Below, piece by piece: positions 24,401-35,924 of a stretch of DNA of 64,000 bases. The DNA is taken from contig NC_046679.1 in assembly GCF_009870125.1 (NCBI RefSeq), forward strand, positions 28,334,001-28,398,000, read 5' to 3'. Below the pieces are notes generated by a model that was not told the DNA's origin, ran no database searches, and saw nothing but the letters and a program-made list of their open reading frames with translations. The DNA is from Drosophila pseudoobscura. Lineage: Eukaryota > Arthropoda > Insecta > Diptera > Drosophilidae. Within the stretch, counting starts at the first letter, position 1, and the number at the start of each line of letters is the position of its first letter. The translations under genes were made by a program, and so were the position numbers.

Positions 24401-25933
24401 TGGCCGCCGTCTGTTTCTTTCCGTTGGTTATGGCCGCCGCCGGAGCGGGAGTGGATTCGAACACATCGTCGTCCAGCTGGTCATCCTGCTCCTCTGCAGC
24501 CACCGCCACCGGCGCCGCCTGCTGATGGGTCACCGCTGCGGCGGCTGCTGCAGCAGCAGCTGCTGCCACCTTGGCATCGTTCATGGAACAGTTGAGCGGC
24601 TTGCCGGGCGACGACATCGGATTCGGCACAATCATATGGTTGTTGTTGTGATTCAGAGACGTCTGCTGCTGTTGGACAGCACCTCCTACTCCTCCTCCTC
24701 CCAAGGGGCTCTGCTGGGGCGATGGCTGCTGCTGCTGCTGCTGTTGCTGCTGCTGTTGCTGTTGGTGCATCATGACCACGCTGTAGTTGCTGGCGGTCGT
24801 TGTCGTTGTCGGTGTGGCCGGACCTTGTGGCGCCTTGGTCATGGGCGGCATTTGTGGCAGAATCTTGTACCATGGATGGCTAGGCGCATTGTAGCCTGCG
24901 GGATAAGAGAGATTATGGTAATCTTCACTGCTGATCCTACTTCTATATAGAATCCTACCGTTTTTTGGCAACACTTTCTCCTGGCCCTGGCCCTGGCCCT
25001 GGCCGTGGCCGTGGCCATGCACTATCGACGTGACTGCCACAGAGGTGGTGTTGGTGGGCGTGTTGGGATGATGAAATGAAACCGAAGTGTGCGGCACCTG
25101 CTGCTGCATCATGGACTGAACCGGCATGGACGTCACCGTCAGCTGTGTGGCATCCACGATCACGGGATGAAACGTTTGGTTCTGAGACGCAACCACGTGA
25201 GGATGGGGATGCTGCGACTGCTGCGGCAGCTGCTGCTGCTGAGTTGTCGCATGCTGCTGGCTGCTGGAGATGCGTATCACGCTGGTGGCATGCCCCACAC
25301 TGCTGGGCGGCGCTCCAGGTCCTGGCAGTGCATTGAGGTGTGCGGCAGGTGGTTGTTGATGTTGATGCTGCTGGTGTTGCGGCGGTGGGGCATGCATGAC
25401 CAGCGATACGGCCGTTGTTTGTGGCGGCATTGGCAGTGGTTGTGCTCCACCTCCTCCCCCTCCTGTTCCATTTCCTGATGCTCCACTGTTGCTGTTGTTC
25501 CCCTCCCATCCATTGTTGTTGTTGTTGTTGGCATTGTAAAGGACCGGACTGGGCGTAGTCTTCCATTTTCCCGTATCCAAAGGACCAATCGATGCCACAG
25601 ATGTCACGGCGGTAGGTTGCTGGGATTGATTGGTGGCAGCAATGGGCGTGAAAAAGTTCTGCCTGTGGTGATGGTTCGAGGACACATTGACCGGCGAGTG
25701 GGCGATGGCATTTAGCGGCGAGGCGCCGGCATGATTCACGGGTGATGTATACGATGGCGTGGCCGAGCGTGAACTGCTCAGGGATACTGTAAACAGAGAG
25801 AGGGATAGATCGCAATTAGTGCTATAATTACTCCCTGTAATTATGTATATGGATTCCATTTAGTAAACATTTTATTACATAAGCACTGTAAATATAATTT
25901 CGCTCCCAGCTCGAAATCCTGGAACGCATTCAT
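18441..25933 (-). CDS. cic: Capicua, short isoform Cic-S (HMG-box transcriptional repressor)
   Basis: Exons on the minus strand: 25933-25879, 25786-24959, 24895-23520, 23455-23260, 23164-22844, 22073-20470, 20407-20035, 19962-19623, 19560-19394, 19309-19217, 19151-18967, 18889-18694 and 18505-18441. All phases agree; about 1932 aa. Cic is a nuclear repressor of RTK target genes that is relieved by ERK phosphorylation. The first exon gives [18 protein letters not shown], the Cic-S start as I recall it, followed by the region called N2 ([19 protein letters not shown]), which recruits Groucho. The HMG box is at about residues 538-610. The C1 domain, which helps bind TGAATGAA sites, is split over two exons ([20 protein letters not shown]; then [20 protein letters not shown]). 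Between them are Gln, Ala and His runs, an Asp/Glu tract and many SP/TP sites. Introns are short except before the 22073 exon. The last exon is inferred; read-through would instead stop at 18650. Confidence 0.93.
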
Positions 25934-28900
25934 GACGTTCGTCGGGTCTCCTCGCCTCAAATGGAAACTTTCATCACACTCTCTCACTTGCACATATCAT
26001 TGGAACTATATATTGTACATATGTATGTATATGCAGATATTTAGTACATACATACATATGTATGTAGATATATGTACTACTGATATTTCTTATTTTTTTA
26101 TTGTATTTAATACACTTTTCTGTCGTCGTCGTCAGATTCGTTTTGTGCTGCATTCGCATCGGTTTGCTTTTTCGTTCTGTGTTCGGTTCTGTTCTGCTCT
26201 GGCCGCTGCCTCTGTGTGTGCTCTTGACAGTTTCCAACATAAAATGCGGTGCGGTGCGGTGTGGTAGAGGCGGAGGCGGAGGGCAGTGGCAGAGGCAGAG
26301 CAGCAGCGAAGACGTCAAAAGAACGGCAGCAACAGCTCAACCAAGGGCAGCGACAGCGACGTCAGCAGCATAAATTGAGCGAGCGCCGCTCTTGCTTACG
26401 CTCTTTATCGGACTCTTTCTCTCGCTCGCACTCTCCCGCATTGATTCTCCTGGCTTGAGCTGTTTACCTGCTCCGGGAATGTCTGTGTCTCTCTGTCTGT
26501 GTGTGTGTGTGCGTGCCTGCTCTCAAGTGCATTTTTGTTTAGGTAAAAACGAATCAAAGGCAAAGCAAATAACAAGAAAAGAAAAGAATCTGTTGCGCTT
26601 CGCACGCAGCATTCCAGCCTCTGCTCTGCCGCTGGCCCTTTGCTTTGTTTCGTCTCAAGTGGCGGCGTCGCTGTCGCTGCTGCTGCGATCATTGCGTGTC
26701 TACCTTTGCAGGTGAAGGGTATATTAAATGAAAGGTACGGGAATCCACCACCGATCTTTAGTTGCCACCAGTTCTATCTATGTCCTCGAACTCCCGAAGG
26801 CCTGTACAGAAATTTTAGCTACCAGAGGCCTTACTTCTAGACGGCCTTACCTTCTCTTTGGGATACCCTGCCTCTGCAGGTGCTTAGGAATGCGTAAGCA
26901 TCTCTCCGCTGCGCTCTGTCGACGTCGCTGCGTCTGGCGTGTAAATCACGCTGCGGTCACACTTTCAAGTGGCCCAGCGCCCAGCGGCAGAGGCAGCGGC
27001 AGCGGCCGAGGCGCAGGAGCGACAGAGCATAGAAGATTTCTGGAACAATAGAGCTCTTGATTCGGGGATCGGGACATGACGACGACCCCTCTTCTGCTCT
27101 CACAGACGGACAGACACGACACCTTTCATGAAAAGCGACAAACGACCTTTGTTGAGGTGTGTGAAATGGTCAAGGAAAACACAACGGCGCGACGAGAACA
27201 GCCACGGCGCTGGCACAATAAAATTTTATGATATGCATTTTTATGGTGAATTGGAAATGCATCGACCCCGAAACAGCATTAGAAGGAGATGAGAAAGTTT
27301 CAGCCATAGTGACTGCCCAAAGTGCGCTACTACCATTTCCAAAGAATATCTTGGGGTCTCTGAACTGAATGGAAGGCAGAATAGGCTTCTTTGTTCGAGA
27401 TTCCCAAAATGCGTTTTAGTAGCGGATTAAGATGGGAGTGTGCATATGTAGGGTACATCAAAAGTTGAGCTGACTGTGAAAATCTCTCAAGTAGCGCACC
27501 CAAACAACAGGAGATGAGTGTTTCAGCTTTAAAGTGCGCTACCATTTCCAAAGAATGTTTTGGTTCGAAATCCGGTTATGGCCTGAACTGAATGAAAGAA
27601 CTTGTTCTTTCTTCTACATTCCCTAAACATATTTTAGTAGTGGATTAGGGAGTGGGAATATGATACGCAAGGGTGCATATAGAGTTGACCAGTTTCGAAA
27701 CTAACTCAAAGAAATCTTTCTGGAAGCAACCCGAGGATTAATCGAAGGACTAATCAGTTTCTGCTCTGAGTAAATAAAAATATGAATTGAACTAAATATT
27801 TTATTGGAAAGGGATTATTATGGCAAAGTGCTGCAGCACCAATTTGAAGCTTAGTCGAGGAAGCCTCTCTAGAAGAGCAATATATGAGAAAGTTGTAGCT
27901 TTATGGATGTTTTTCCTTGTTCTACGGGCCCAAACCTACTTAGAGGCTTAAATAAACTCTCTAAAAAGGGTAACTAAAAAGTCGACAGGCCCAGATGCAA
28001 AATCTTTCTAGAAGCGCCGCGATAGATGACCAGAGCGAGAAAAACAAATGGACTGAAAGCCTCTCTCTGTCAGGCTCTGCTTAAGGTTCGCTCTCTGCCC
28101 TGCCCTTTTTATACCCAATACTCAAAATGAGTATAGGGATATATAAGATTTGTGGTGAAAATGGATGTTTGTAACGTCCAGAACCCCACAAAGGACGAAA
28201 ATCTGGGGCATCCACAAATCTCAGAGACTATTAAGGCTAGAGTAACCAAATTTGGTATCCACACTCCTGTTGGATCTCACTATAAAACTTATATTTCAAA
28301 ATTTCGTTACCCCTATTTTTTTTAATTTTCAAAATTGTCATTTTTCAATTGCAAAATCAATAAAAATCAAAAATAATCATTATTAAAAAAAAATCAAAAA
28401 TAATAATTATATACTGTATATAAAGTGTAATTATTATTCTTGATTTTTATTATTAAATAATTATTATACAATAAAACTCAAAAATATTAATTAATCAATA
28501 AAAATCAAAATTAATAATGATATAAAGTGTAATTATTGTATAATTAAGTATAGTATAATTATTATTATATTATAATTATTATGTGTAATTATTATTTTGG
28601 ATTCTTATTGTATAATTATTATTTTTGATTTGTATTTTTTTTGCTTAAAATAAAACTAAAAAAAATTTTAAAAAAAATGAAGCGCCCGACGACCCGTTCA
28701 AACTGACTTTGTGTCTCTCTCGCACGCAATCTTTACCGCGTCGTTCAATGTCAGCGCCGTCTGCCGGAGGAGAGGCATACTGACCAAGTATCGGGTATAA
28801 ATGTAGAGTTGCGGTCTCCGCAGCAACTCACCACGTTCCCCCTTGTTTCTCTTTCTCTCTGCCTGGTGGTGTGGGTAATTGCGTGAACAGAGAGATAGAT

Positions 28901-31567
28901 TAACAGTTAAGCTGGCGCTGGTGTGAGAGAGCGGCACCAGCAGCAGCAGAGGCTGGAAAGGCCAGCCTTGAAATGAATTGCAGCTCAAAACTATGAATAA
29001 ATTTCCACACAAATTCCAATTTTAATGCTTTTATGAGGCGGCTCTTAGACACTCTATCTATCTCTTTCTTTTATTTTCGTGGGTCATAAAAAGTCAAAAA
29101 GGTGTGAGGACTACATATAGAGACTTACCTAGCACGGCGGCCGCATCGGTGTCCTCCTGATCGTAGCGACCCTTGACCCGATAGTTGGGCGATGTCTCCG
29201 AGTCACGCGATGTGTCCTCATCGATCTGTGTCTTGCTGCTGGAACGACTATCACTGAAAAGGGTTAAAAACAAGGGTTAAGTGGCCAAGAGATAGGACGG
29301 ATCAGATGACAAACCTCAGTAAACGATTCGGACCCGTGGACGAGGGATGGGCACTGTTACCCTTCTGATTCAAATGCCTCGAACAGAAGCCCCTCCTCTG
29401 AGATTCCTTCGTGCAGAGCATACAGAGGCGTCGCCACTGCTTCCCATTGTACTTCTTGCGCACGCCGGACTCCGATTCCACGATGTCGCCCTTCTTGAAA
29501 CGATGCGGCGTAGTAGCCTGAGATCTGTGAGAGAGCATAGAGTATATTCCACTGGAATACGCGAGAGAGGGAGGGAGAGAGAGAGAGTCGCACCTTGGAG
29601 TTGCTGGATGAGATCGTGGTGTCAGCCTCTGATCGAATAGACTGGACGTACTGCCGCGGCTCTGCATGCTGCTCCGTTTGCTGCAGGCGCTCATCTTCTC
29701 CGTGTCCAGGTCGCCGGCAGCCGGCGAATACCCGATACCCACCACATTCAGCTCGTCATCCGAATCGTAGTCGTCGTAGCCACGCGACGCTGGCTGCTGT
29801 TGGGTTTTCAGGTGCTGCTGCTGCTGCCCATTGCTTCCCGGAGAGATCACTATGTCCGGCAGGCCGTTCACCTGCACCGCCGTCTGCCCCGTGGTCGTCT
29901 GCTCCACCACATGGCCCCCCAGCCCCAAGGGCGGTCGCGCCGTCGGCGCTACACCGCTCTGGAACGGTGATGTGGCCGTCGTCCGGTAATACTCTTCTTG
30001 TTTCAGATGCGGTTGCGGCTGCTGCTGCTGCTGGGAGGTGGACGTGGGCGTGGGCGGTGCCGTGGGCAGCTTGCCGTCGTACCGTGTGGCCACAAAAGTA
30101 AGGGGCGTTCCTGTGGCCACCTTTGGGTACACAATGTTGCCACTGGACACGGGCACGGGCACGGGCACGGGCATGGCCTCCACTGCCTTCCGCTTGCCTG
30201 TTGTCGTTGTTGCTACGGTTGGCCCCGAGGAGGGTGACAGCTCGCTGAGCTCGTCCCACCAGGGTGGCTGCAACAGACGTAGATCCGCACGACGCACAAC
30301 CTTTGTGGGCGCCTAAGATGGAGAGTTTTCAATGCAAATACTATGAATATCCCCTTAGAACCTTACCATATCATCGCCAAACAATTGGACACTGTATTGC
30401 TTTGTGGCCTGATTGATGTCCGTGATGATGCCCTCCACATAAACGAAGCTGCCAGAGCTACGTCCCTCCACACGCTGGCGCACACAGACCCGGGCATCCA
30501 GCGTGATCTATGGAAACGGAAATTTACACGAAATTTCTTTATAAAGGATATTCGAAAGGACTATTAGGGATAGTACGTACATCGGCCATGGGTGGACTGG
30601 CATCGAGTATCACATGATATCGTCCATTGTGGAACACATCCGGATATAGGAGCAGTCCCAGATCGGTGGAATCGAATTCCACGAGTATTGAATCGGGTTG
30701 TGCCTCCTGCACTTGTCGTATAATCCCTGGGGCATAATGATTATGGATTTTGGCTAGGACACGGGTATTGTTCCACTCGCTGAGATCGAGTAAGGATTGT
30801 TGTTGCTGCTGCTGCTGCTGTTGCGGCTGTGGATGTTGCTCCTGTACATGTTGCTGATTGTGAGAGTTAAAGATAAAACGCTGCTGCTGCTGCTGCTGCT
30901 GTTGCTGTTGCTGCTGCTGTTGGTAGTAGACAGCCGTTGTGGGCGTGTGTGTGCGTTGCTGATGATTGATTGTTGCCGCATGGCCATTGTTATTGCTGCT
31001 GCTGCTGCTGCTGCATGCCACATGTTGCTTGTAAGTACTACTACCGCCGGCATGTTGCAGCGGGGATGCAATTATAATACGTTGTTGCTGTTGCTGTTGT
31101 TGCTGTTGCAGCTTGATATCGCTGGCGCCTGCACCGCAATTCAATGCCGAAGGACTCACATGTGAGTCCAGCTCTGCTGGATCAAATTTTCGCTTCTTGG
31201 GATGTTGGCGCGGCTGAGGTGGTGCCTGTTGCTGTTGCTGAGGTGTGGATGTTGTTGCAGTTGCATGCAAGTGCGGCTGAAACAGTACATGTTGCTGCTG
31301 TTGCTGATGTTGCTGCTGCTGCTGCTGTTGTTGCTGCTGCGTTGTTTCTGCCGCTGCTGTTGTGGATGTAGTTGTTGCTGTTGTTGCTCCAGTGGCAGGT
31401 ATCACCATTTTGTTGGTGGCAACAACAAAATGTTGCTGTTGCTGTTGCTGCTGATGCTGCTGCTGTTGTTGTTTCTTGTTTGTTATGACATAAGTTTCGG
31501 TTGCGGCAATCGCTGCTGCTCCTGCTCCTGCTGCATTTGTGGCTGTTGCATTGGCAGCGCTGAGCAT
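18441..31567 (-). CDS. cic: Capicua, long isoform Cic-L
   Basis: Extra 5' exons are 31567-30581, 30507-30367, 30312-29594, 29524-29315 and 29253-29129. The last ends in phase 1 and joins the shared exon at 25786, skipping the Cic-S first exon; total about 2641 aa, fully in phase. Residues 1-329 begin [16 protein letters not shown], with many Gln runs, then a conserved CIC-L region ([29 protein letters not shown], then [26 protein letters not shown]) that resembles the DUF4819/Tudor-like part of vertebrate CIC-L. A second conserved block is [26 protein letters not shown] plus [12 protein letters not shown], a C-clamp-like, probably zinc-binding motif. CIC-L is the isoform known to bind ataxin-1 in mammals. 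The intron 29593-29525 is read through by the longest open frame but has clear splice sites and lets TPR join [12 protein letters not shown]. Confidence 0.88.
23938..24166 (-). other. cic: cic HMG-box coding segment
   Basis: The segment encodes [19 protein letters not shown] followed by [17 protein letters not shown] and [13 protein letters not shown], the three-helix DNA-binding domain that is almost invariant among Capicua proteins and identifies the gene. Coding is in a single exon with no interruption. Confidence 0.97.
25934..28109 (-). promoter_or_regulatory. Region between cic-L exon 5 and the cic-S start; probable cic-S promoter
   Basis: This part of the large L-specific intron lies directly upstream of the 55-nt Cic-S first exon. 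It holds CT/GA-rich stretches (26390-26450), CA/GT tracts, a GGTCACAC core similar to the M1BP/Motif 1 element at 26955, an 18-bp palindrome of TACATA type near 26048 and a duplicated block at 27284-27735. No coding sequence was recognised. The promoter role is inferred from the position of the start codon. Confidence 0.45.
27284..27735. repeat. Imperfect tandem duplication, unit about 212-226 bp
   Basis: AGTGCGCTACTACCATTTCC at 27321 is repeated as AGTGCGCTACCATTTCCAAA at 27533. CTGAACTGAATG, TTTTAGTAGCGGATTA/TTTTAGTAGTGGATTA and GGAGATGAG also recur at nearly constant offset. The copies are diverged, with small indels. Confidence 0.7.
28110..28799. mobile_element. Degenerate repeat bounded by inverted TATACCC[A/G]ATACT; obscura-group Helitron-like (ISY/ISX-type)
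   Basis: TATACCCAATACT at 28110-28122 and its near-exact inverse AGTATCGGGTATA at 28787-28799 bound a segment of about 690 bp. The left part (GAGTATAGGGATATATAAGA, TTTGTGGTGAAAATGGATG, GTAACGTCCAGAA) and the right part (AGCGCCCGACG, CTCTCTCGCACGC, GTCTGCCGGAGGAGAG, GCAACTCAC) match, from memory, a high-copy repeat of Drosophila pseudoobscura/miranda related to Helitron-derived ISY/ISX. The middle (28320-28680) is an extremely AT-rich tract that seems to have replaced part of the element. It is non-coding and lies inside the cic-L intron. Confidence 0.6.
28800..29128. other. Intron DNA between the repeat element and cic-L exon 5
   Basis: The left part continues the element homology (TAGAGTTGCGGTCTCCGCAG and the CT-rich stretch to about 28860). 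The remainder is ordinary intron sequence ending at the GTAAGT donor of the exon at 29129. No coding signal was seen. Confidence 0.5.
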
Positions 31568-31732
31568 TTTACTTGCTGCAACATGTGCAACATGGAGGCT
31601 TCTACGTGTTCTATGTGTTCTATGTGTTCTGTGTGTGTGTGTGTGTCTTCAGTGCGGCAACAACAACAACGCCAACAACAACCACTGCCTCATCGAGGAC
31701 TGCTGCATCGTTGCTTCTTCTCGGTTTTGGTC
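31568..31732 (-). promoter_or_regulatory. cic: cic-L 5' leader exon segment with two upstream ORFs
   Basis: A TTTTTCGCAG acceptor just upstream of 31732 shows that at least one more 5' exon exists farther right. Before the Cic-L ATG (31567) there are two upstream ATGs: a 19-codon uORF (31708-31649, MQQSSMRQWLLLALLLLPH) that ends before the main start, and a 36-codon uORF (31593-31483) that overlaps the start out of frame. This layout would be expected to reduce Cic-L translation. It also includes a (TG/CA) run at 31630-31647. Confidence 0.55.
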
Positions 31733-34700
31733 CTGCGAAAAACGAGAAAATTTGTTAATTAAGTTGACAACAGAAAACCATTAAAATCAACGACATCGCC
31801 GTCGCCGTCGCCGTCGCCATCGCCGCTGTCGATGTCGATGTCATTTCATAATTAGTGTAATCCGCATCCTGACAACTCTGACATCCTGCCACTGCGCGAT
31901 CCAGCCAACCAGGACGACCCTGCAACCAGGCACCGACTACTGCCCCGCCATTGGCGCCGCCCGTTGCCCGTTGCCGGTTACCCGTTGGCAGGCAATAAAA
32001 TTCAATCTCGACACAAATATACGCTCCACTATAATCCTTCGCCATCATCCTTCTTGTTTGGGATACCCCTTACTGAGAAGCGTATTGGGACTTGGAGGTC
32101 AAATGAAGAAGGGGCAGCATTACGCAGAAATACGCGTCTGTTTCTTTACAAGACACTCGGAACACTACGATCGATTCTCTATATAATATTTCATAAGAAA
32201 ATCTTTATTATTTCCAAAGATATTAAAAAAAAAACTTTGTTTTAAGGCTAGATATCACCAATGCTGCCAGGAAGCCAAGGAAGGACCAAGGACCCACCCC
32301 CTATCCTACAAAAAACCGCCTCTAAAGGGTACCAAAAGCTTCGACCCCGAAACTAGCTTTTGCTCTCTCTCTCTCTCTGTTTCTGTGTGTGTGTGTGTGT
32401 GTGTGTGAGACGACGACAACGGAAACATTTTAATTTGCACAGACGTCCAATGGTCTGGGTCTGGGTCTGGTCTATGGTTCTGGGGTTCTGGGATTCTGGT
32501 TTCGGGTACAGGGCCGAAGGGCCGAAGGGCCTCCTCTCCACTGTTCCATGCGACCGACCAGCATTGCCAGCATTAAAAAAAAAAAAGAGTAAAAATGAAA
32601 TATAAATGACACTTGAAACATTTCATGCCAAAGCCAAACAGACACACAGACACAGGCGTACAGTTGCATAAAAAGTCAAAATCATCTGGCAACCACAAAT
32701 ACACCCACACAGGGAGACACACACAACAGACGCACGCACACAGCAACAGCAGCCTCGACTTTGATGAACTTGTGGCAGGGCCGAAGGTGGCTGGTGGGGG
32801 GCAAGTACGAGGGAAGGGGTTAAAGAGGTTCAGAGCGGGCTGCAGGGAAAGGGTAAAGGTGCAGCTTTATGGATTATACAGTCGCCTACGCTACAAGAGA
32901 GGCGTCGCTGGGTGGCAAGCCTCTTGTCAGGCTCAAAGGATACCAAAGGAGCCTTAGGAGCATTTGAAAAACTATAATCGCATAAGGAATAGGCAGGCGG
33001 ATAAAATACCAATAATTTGTACAACTTTTATTGGTTCCAAAGGGAGCCAACGGGAACAGATTTCAAGGAACTCTTTTTTAGGATCATATTACAGGAAAAT
33101 ACCCCGTAAATCATTCAAAACTAACATTTGGATTCGTTTTGAGATCATTTCATCACTAAAAACTTTACAAAAATAAACCAAAATACTATTTTCTTCAACC
33201 TCTGTTACTTCTTAACCGAACCCCCATCGATTTCGAGCCAAAGATATCCCTAGATTCTCCCAATCAAACGTGTACAAACTCTATGGACACACCCCCTCAT
33301 ATCAAGAACGCCCCCAAAACCCAACCCAACCCAGAAAAATGGGGTTTGGAGTTGCATCTCTAGCTTCGAACCGTAGGCCGGGCCGGGGTTCCATTTCAAT
33401 TCATTTTAAAAAAGTGTTGCATACTTCTGGGCATGGCACGTATACGTGGTGCGCCTGTATTTGTGGCAGTTGACAACACAGCGTTGCCATATCGCTCGCT
33501 GTTGCATTCTGTGTGGCAGATACGGCTTATCAGGAGGTGGCAGAGAGTCGGAGAGCCTCCTTTTCAACCAGCAAACCCGCCCAGCCATTCTCTATCCTCC
33601 CTTCTCCATTCTCCACTCTCCATCCAACCCTATCCCATTCATCTCCATCTCCTTTTTGTGTCGTTTGTGTGTAGGCGTAATTGCGGGAAATGACTGCCAC
33701 GCCCATTGTGGGCTAGCACACACACACACACACAGGCAGAGAGGCACGAAACGAAGCTAAATTGAAGCAACGTAGCAACCAGAAATGAATCAGGAAAAAA
33801 GGGAGGCAAAAAGGAAAGGCCTTGGCCATATTGTTGTTGCCTCTGCCACCGCCTATGCTGCTGCTGCCGCCGCCTCTGCCGCTATATGCGATGGGAGGGA
33901 CAAGTGCAATGATTGCTTTATTTTCCTTTTGCTCCTTAACTTTTATGCCCATTTTGGAATACCCTTTTTTCGGGGAGGTACCAACGAATTCAAGCAGTTA
34001 TTAGAACTATAAAATTTATGAGAATTATTTATATTTCTGCCATTAAAAACGATCTATCCAATAGTTTAAAGGGCATCCGATAGTCGAGCAGTATTTTTTT
34101 TTTGTTGCTGCACAACTTTGCTTTTCATTACTGTGCGGCCTGGGCTGGTTTTCGGTTGCTAGGCTGCCTCTGCAATTGTTAGGAAAAATCCAGAATAAAA
34201 CGAGAGGCGGCGTCGGTGCGGTAGACATAGTGTCTGGTACAGTTTTTTAAATTCCAAGAAGCAGAACCATCCGAAGCAGCATGCTGACGTTTGAAGCTCA
34301 AGCTCAAACTCAGGGCTTAAAGTCGTGGTTTTAAAAAGTTGATCCCGTGATTAGTTGGACACATGCTCACACACACACACACACACACACGCGAGCGAAG
34401 CTTGTGCACATATTTGTAAAGCTTTTATGTAAATAACTGCACATCTTCTATATTTGTTCATGCGTTGCAGCATAAGGCGGGGGGAGTGGGAGTGTGCTCT
34501 CTCTCTCCCTCTCTCTGTGTCTGTGTGCTTAGTCACAGCAAAAGGTATGACGGAGAGAGGCAAGGGGCCTTTGCTCTGCTGCTACCGATGCGTGCTTAAG
34601 TAAATCTAACCGTACACCGTCGTACACCCACATTACGTCTGTCCCGCCCGCCCTACGGTCTGTCCGTCCGTCTGTCTGCTTGGCTTAGTTGATGGGAAAC

Positions 34701-34742
34701 CATCTACTTTCGAGTGTAATTCACAGGTTCTGGCTGTAGTTA
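31733..34742. other. Non-coding DNA upstream of the cic-L coding exons
   Basis: It contains a (GTCGCC)n-like run at 31798-31842, a (TG)n tract at about 32384-32407, CA-rich segments and AT-rich spacer. Open frames are short and low in complexity. It is most likely cic 5' intron, since the leader exon is preceded by an acceptor. Confidence 0.5.
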
Positions 34743-34760
34743 CAGTGGCGGGCAGAAAAA
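34743..34760 (+). repeat. Solitary terminal-inverted-repeat end related to the 36.55 kb MITE
   Basis: CAGTGGCGGGCAGAAAAA is directly preceded by TA. It is nearly identical to the left end of the MITE at 36554. I found no matching right end nearby, so it is probably a relic. Confidence 0.5.
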
Positions 34761-35893
34761 TCGGATACGATCAGACATGGGATTGTTCAAAGGGTTGTCC
34801 CTTGATATTACCCCACCTTTTCATACATATTCCACCCACAGTTCATTGATGATTAACCTACCCCAATTATTTGCCCACAACTGTGCCGCACGGGGTCTCA
34901 ATGTCCCACTGCAATATACGGTTCATTTGAGACCTAACTGGCCGCAAAAGCAAACAAGCAAAAGCAATAAAAAAAATATACATACAACCCGGCAATTCGA
35001 GTGGAGAGCATTATTACAGTTATCTGTTTATTGTAGTTTCGAGCATTGCCAAAAATGTTCACATCTGCATTCCCTGTGTGCGTGTGTGTGTGTGTGAGTG
35101 CTTTGTCAATTGCCATCAGCATTATTTGTATCATCATCATCGTCATTTGCATCTGCATTGTCTTTATTGTTGCATTTTATGATGTGGTTCAGAGACGACT
35201 GCATTTTGGCATATGCACACACAAACACACACACACACACACACGTGTAATGGAATATTCTAGCTGTTGGTTTTCAAATGGTTACGATCTATACAGAGAT
35301 CTATAAATTGTCGCTAATAGATTTACTCACACAGTAATGGACTTTGTTTTTTTTTCAAAATTTTTTGTTTGACCAATTTCGCGGAAATGTAATTGAGAAC
35401 AACACTGCTTGATTTTTTTGTTTTGTCAGCTTTTGTTAATTGGAATATTCCGTTTTATTGCACGATCTCATCTCAATGCAGAGTCATTGCTGCTGCCAAA
35501 TTGAATGCAAAAAAATATAATAATGCGTGAGAGTCTCGCTCTCATAGACAGACACAGTCACACGCTTCCACGTAATAGTATAAAATTTGTTATGGATATG
35601 CATATGCGAGAGTAGTGAGTGCATCGTAATTAGACAAGAGTTCTTTGAACCCTAACGGATTGTGTACGGGCTACTCTTCGTGTCATTTGTTTTGGCGCCA
35701 AATCCAAAACGAAAGCGAGCCGAAGCGAGGCGAGGCGAGGCGAGCCGCATTGTAGAAGGCAAAAGTGTAGAACGAAGAAGAGAGCAATAAAAGCCAAAAA
35801 GGCATGCAGAAAGTTAATGTCGCTGCTGGCGACGTCGACGCACTTAGAGCAGAATGGCACACACACTGCACTTGGCAACGGTAGCCACTCACA

Positions 35894-35924
<31 letters not shown>

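Noticed and set aside
23277..25859. Single long ORF starting [10 protein letters not shown] as the cic start
   Set aside because: Its first residues lie in the intron between the 55-nt Cic-S exon and 25786. The frame also reads through two further introns.
26700..26880. INE-1-like insertion (TTTGCAGGTGAAGGGTATA ... GATACCCTGCCTCTGCAGG)
   Set aside because: The ends are suggestive but the interior has no motif that I can match, so it is not listed as an element.
26954..26964. M1BP/Motif 1 core promoter element as the cic-S start signal
   Set aside because: The core GGTCACAC is on the strand opposite to cic and the last base does not fit the motif, so I only mention it as context.
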